A stretch of 64,000 nucleotides of DNA from Arthrobacter sp. efr-133-TYG-118 (GTDB lineage Bacteria > Actinomycetota > Actinomycetes > Actinomycetales > Micrococcaceae). This document shows, piece after piece, positions 63,256 to 64,000 of this stretch. How positions within the stretch are numbered: position 1 is the stretch's first letter; every line of letters begins with the position of its first letter. A program made the position numbers and the translations under genes. The notes below the pieces were generated by a model that saw only the letters and a list, made by a program, of their open reading frames with translations, did not search any database and was not told the DNA's origin. The DNA is taken from positions 62,001 through 126,000 of the forward strand of contig NZ_JARVRH010000003.1 in the NCBI RefSeq assembly GCF_030209755.1, read 5' to 3'.

Positions 63256-64000
63256 CTACTTTGTCAGCTTGTAGACAGTGGAGCTGCCCACCGTCTGGGC
63301 TTGGAAGTTGGCCTGTACCCAGGAGGCTACCTCGGAATTGCCGCCTTGGCCTCCGAATCCACCGCCGCCACCCATGCCGCCACCTGCGATGTAGTAACCG
63401 ATCTGTCCCTTGGCCACCATGTCTTGGAACTGCGCAAGCGTGGGGTAGGGATCGCCGCCGTTCCAGCCACCGAGTGCGATCACGTTGGTGTTCGTGGCGA
63501 GCTCAAGGCTTGCGGCTTGGGTGGCGCCGGAGACGATCGCCGACCATTTCGTGGTGGTGGACGTCAGCAGTGCGGTCAGTCCGGCGTCGGTGGTTCCCTC
63601 GGAGCCGGGCCCTCCCGACTGACCCGCGCCACCAGCTGCGCCGAACCCTCCAGCGCGGTTTCCGAAGCCGCCCATGGCGGAACCGGCGGGTCCCGACGTC
63701 GGGATGGAACCGGAGTGCGCGGTTGCCGCCGTCGCGAGCGTCCACGCTGCGGTTCCGAGGCCGCCGGCCAGAAGGGAAACGACGACGACGGCCGCGGCCG
63801 CCGCGCTCCGGAACCGGCCGGCTGGCCGCAGCGAGTCGAGGCGGAGCAGGATTGCCGCGGCCGCCACCACACCCAGGACAACGATCACGATGCGCAACCA
63901 GGGAAGCCACGAGGCGTCGCGGCCCAGGAGAACCGCGGACCAAGCCGAACTGCCGAGGATTACCACGGCCAGGACGATCCTGGCCGGCCAATACCCGCGG
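63256..64000 (-). CDS. GT39 membrane glycosyltransferase, 5'-truncated by window edge
   Basis: The C-terminal 247 or so codons of a second GT39 protein, continuing past the window. It has the last helices (WLPWLRIVIVVLGVVAAAAILL and later ones), a Gly-rich linker and the C-terminal domain GGWNGGDPYPTLAQFQ, YYIAGG and NFQAQTVGSSTVYK. This domain parallels the downstream paralogue almost segment by segment, so the two come from a tandem duplication. The start is not visible. Confidence 0.88.
   Translation of the reverse strand, partial: RGYWPARIVLAVVILGSSAWSAVLLGRDASWLPWLRIVIVVLGVVAAAAILLRLDSLRPAGRFRSAAAAAVVVVSLLAGGLGTAAWTLATAATAHSGSIPTSGPAGSAMGGFGNRAGGFGAAGGAGQSGGPGSEGTTDAGLTALLTSTTTKWSAIVSGATQAASLELATNTNVIALGGWNGGDPYPTLAQFQDMVAKGQIGYYIAGGGMGGGGGFGGQGGNSEVASWVQANFQAQTVGSSTVYKLTK

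Noticed and set aside
1..64000. CRISPR arrays, rRNA, transposases, phage genes, riboswitches
   Set aside because: I looked for repeat-spacer patterns, rRNA-like segments, integrase or transposase motifs and known riboswitch cores and saw none that I could support.

Overview
The window looks like a chromosomal segment of a high-GC Gram-positive bacterium, most likely Arthrobacter sensu lato (Micrococcaceae; Arthrobacter, Paenarthrobacter or Pseudarthrobacter). The grounds are the high G+C, heavy use of GTG starts, and family content: an Lhr/Nei2 pair, a YcnI cluster, a levan-type GH32, MHS and DUF1254/DUF1214 proteins. This is judged from protein character only; no database search was possible. 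There is no rRNA, CRISPR, insertion sequence or phage. One tRNA (Ser, CGA) is present.

Layout. 0-10.6 kb: a DUF4188 gene end, a MocR regulator divergent from a YczE-type membrane protein, a DNA-repair pair (nei2 and lhr), and a YcnI copper-type envelope cluster. 10.7-20.2 kb: a mixed region with two hypotheticals, a CPA2 antiporter, an SRPBCC/ParB-like pair, a sulfite-oxidase-like enzyme, a split DUF1214/DUF1254 pair, a DHFR-like protein, and a decayed isoprenylcysteine-methyltransferase-like gene with a frameshift and an internal deletion. 20.2-30.1 kb: MarR, then a leftward molybdenum-hydroxylase operon (coxD-coxE-xdhC-coxS-coxL-coxM-coxG) preceded by moaA. The CoxL carries AYRGAGR, the form II (CODH-like) signature, so CO need not be the substrate.

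30.2-34 kb: DUF2848 protein, MHS transporter, GntR regulator and a nitrilase-family amidase, arranged as two divergent pairs whose intergenic regions share the core ATGTATACA. 34.6-39 kb: a secreted levan-type GH32 flanked by two copies of a structured repeat. The right-hand copy still carries the 3' remnant of a second GH32 gene, onto which an acyltransferase gene has been fused. 39.2-42.6 kb: dctA, a ureidoglycine aminohydrolase-like gene and an RpiR regulator; the last two each look one base short.

42.6-53.3 kb: tRNA-Ser, an alcohol-dehydrogenase-like/pterin-synthase-like pair (the second lacks canonical catalytic residues), AlkZ-like, acylphosphatase, VOC proteins, LysR with a TDT exporter, tadA, upp, and a TetR with a DHA2 efflux pump separated by two matched palindromes. 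53.2-61.1 kb: a seven-gene leftward operon (SSS transporter, AGE epimerase, NagB-like, SIS, NagA-like, ceramidase-like hydrolase, LacI) in which every junction is a 4-bp overlap and a perfect 14-bp palindrome lies upstream. It has no sugar kinase or PTS, and its NagA and NagB differ from the canonical motifs, so it is the best candidate here for an undescribed catabolic pathway. 61.2-64 kb: two tandem GT39 membrane glycosyltransferases, the second running off the window.
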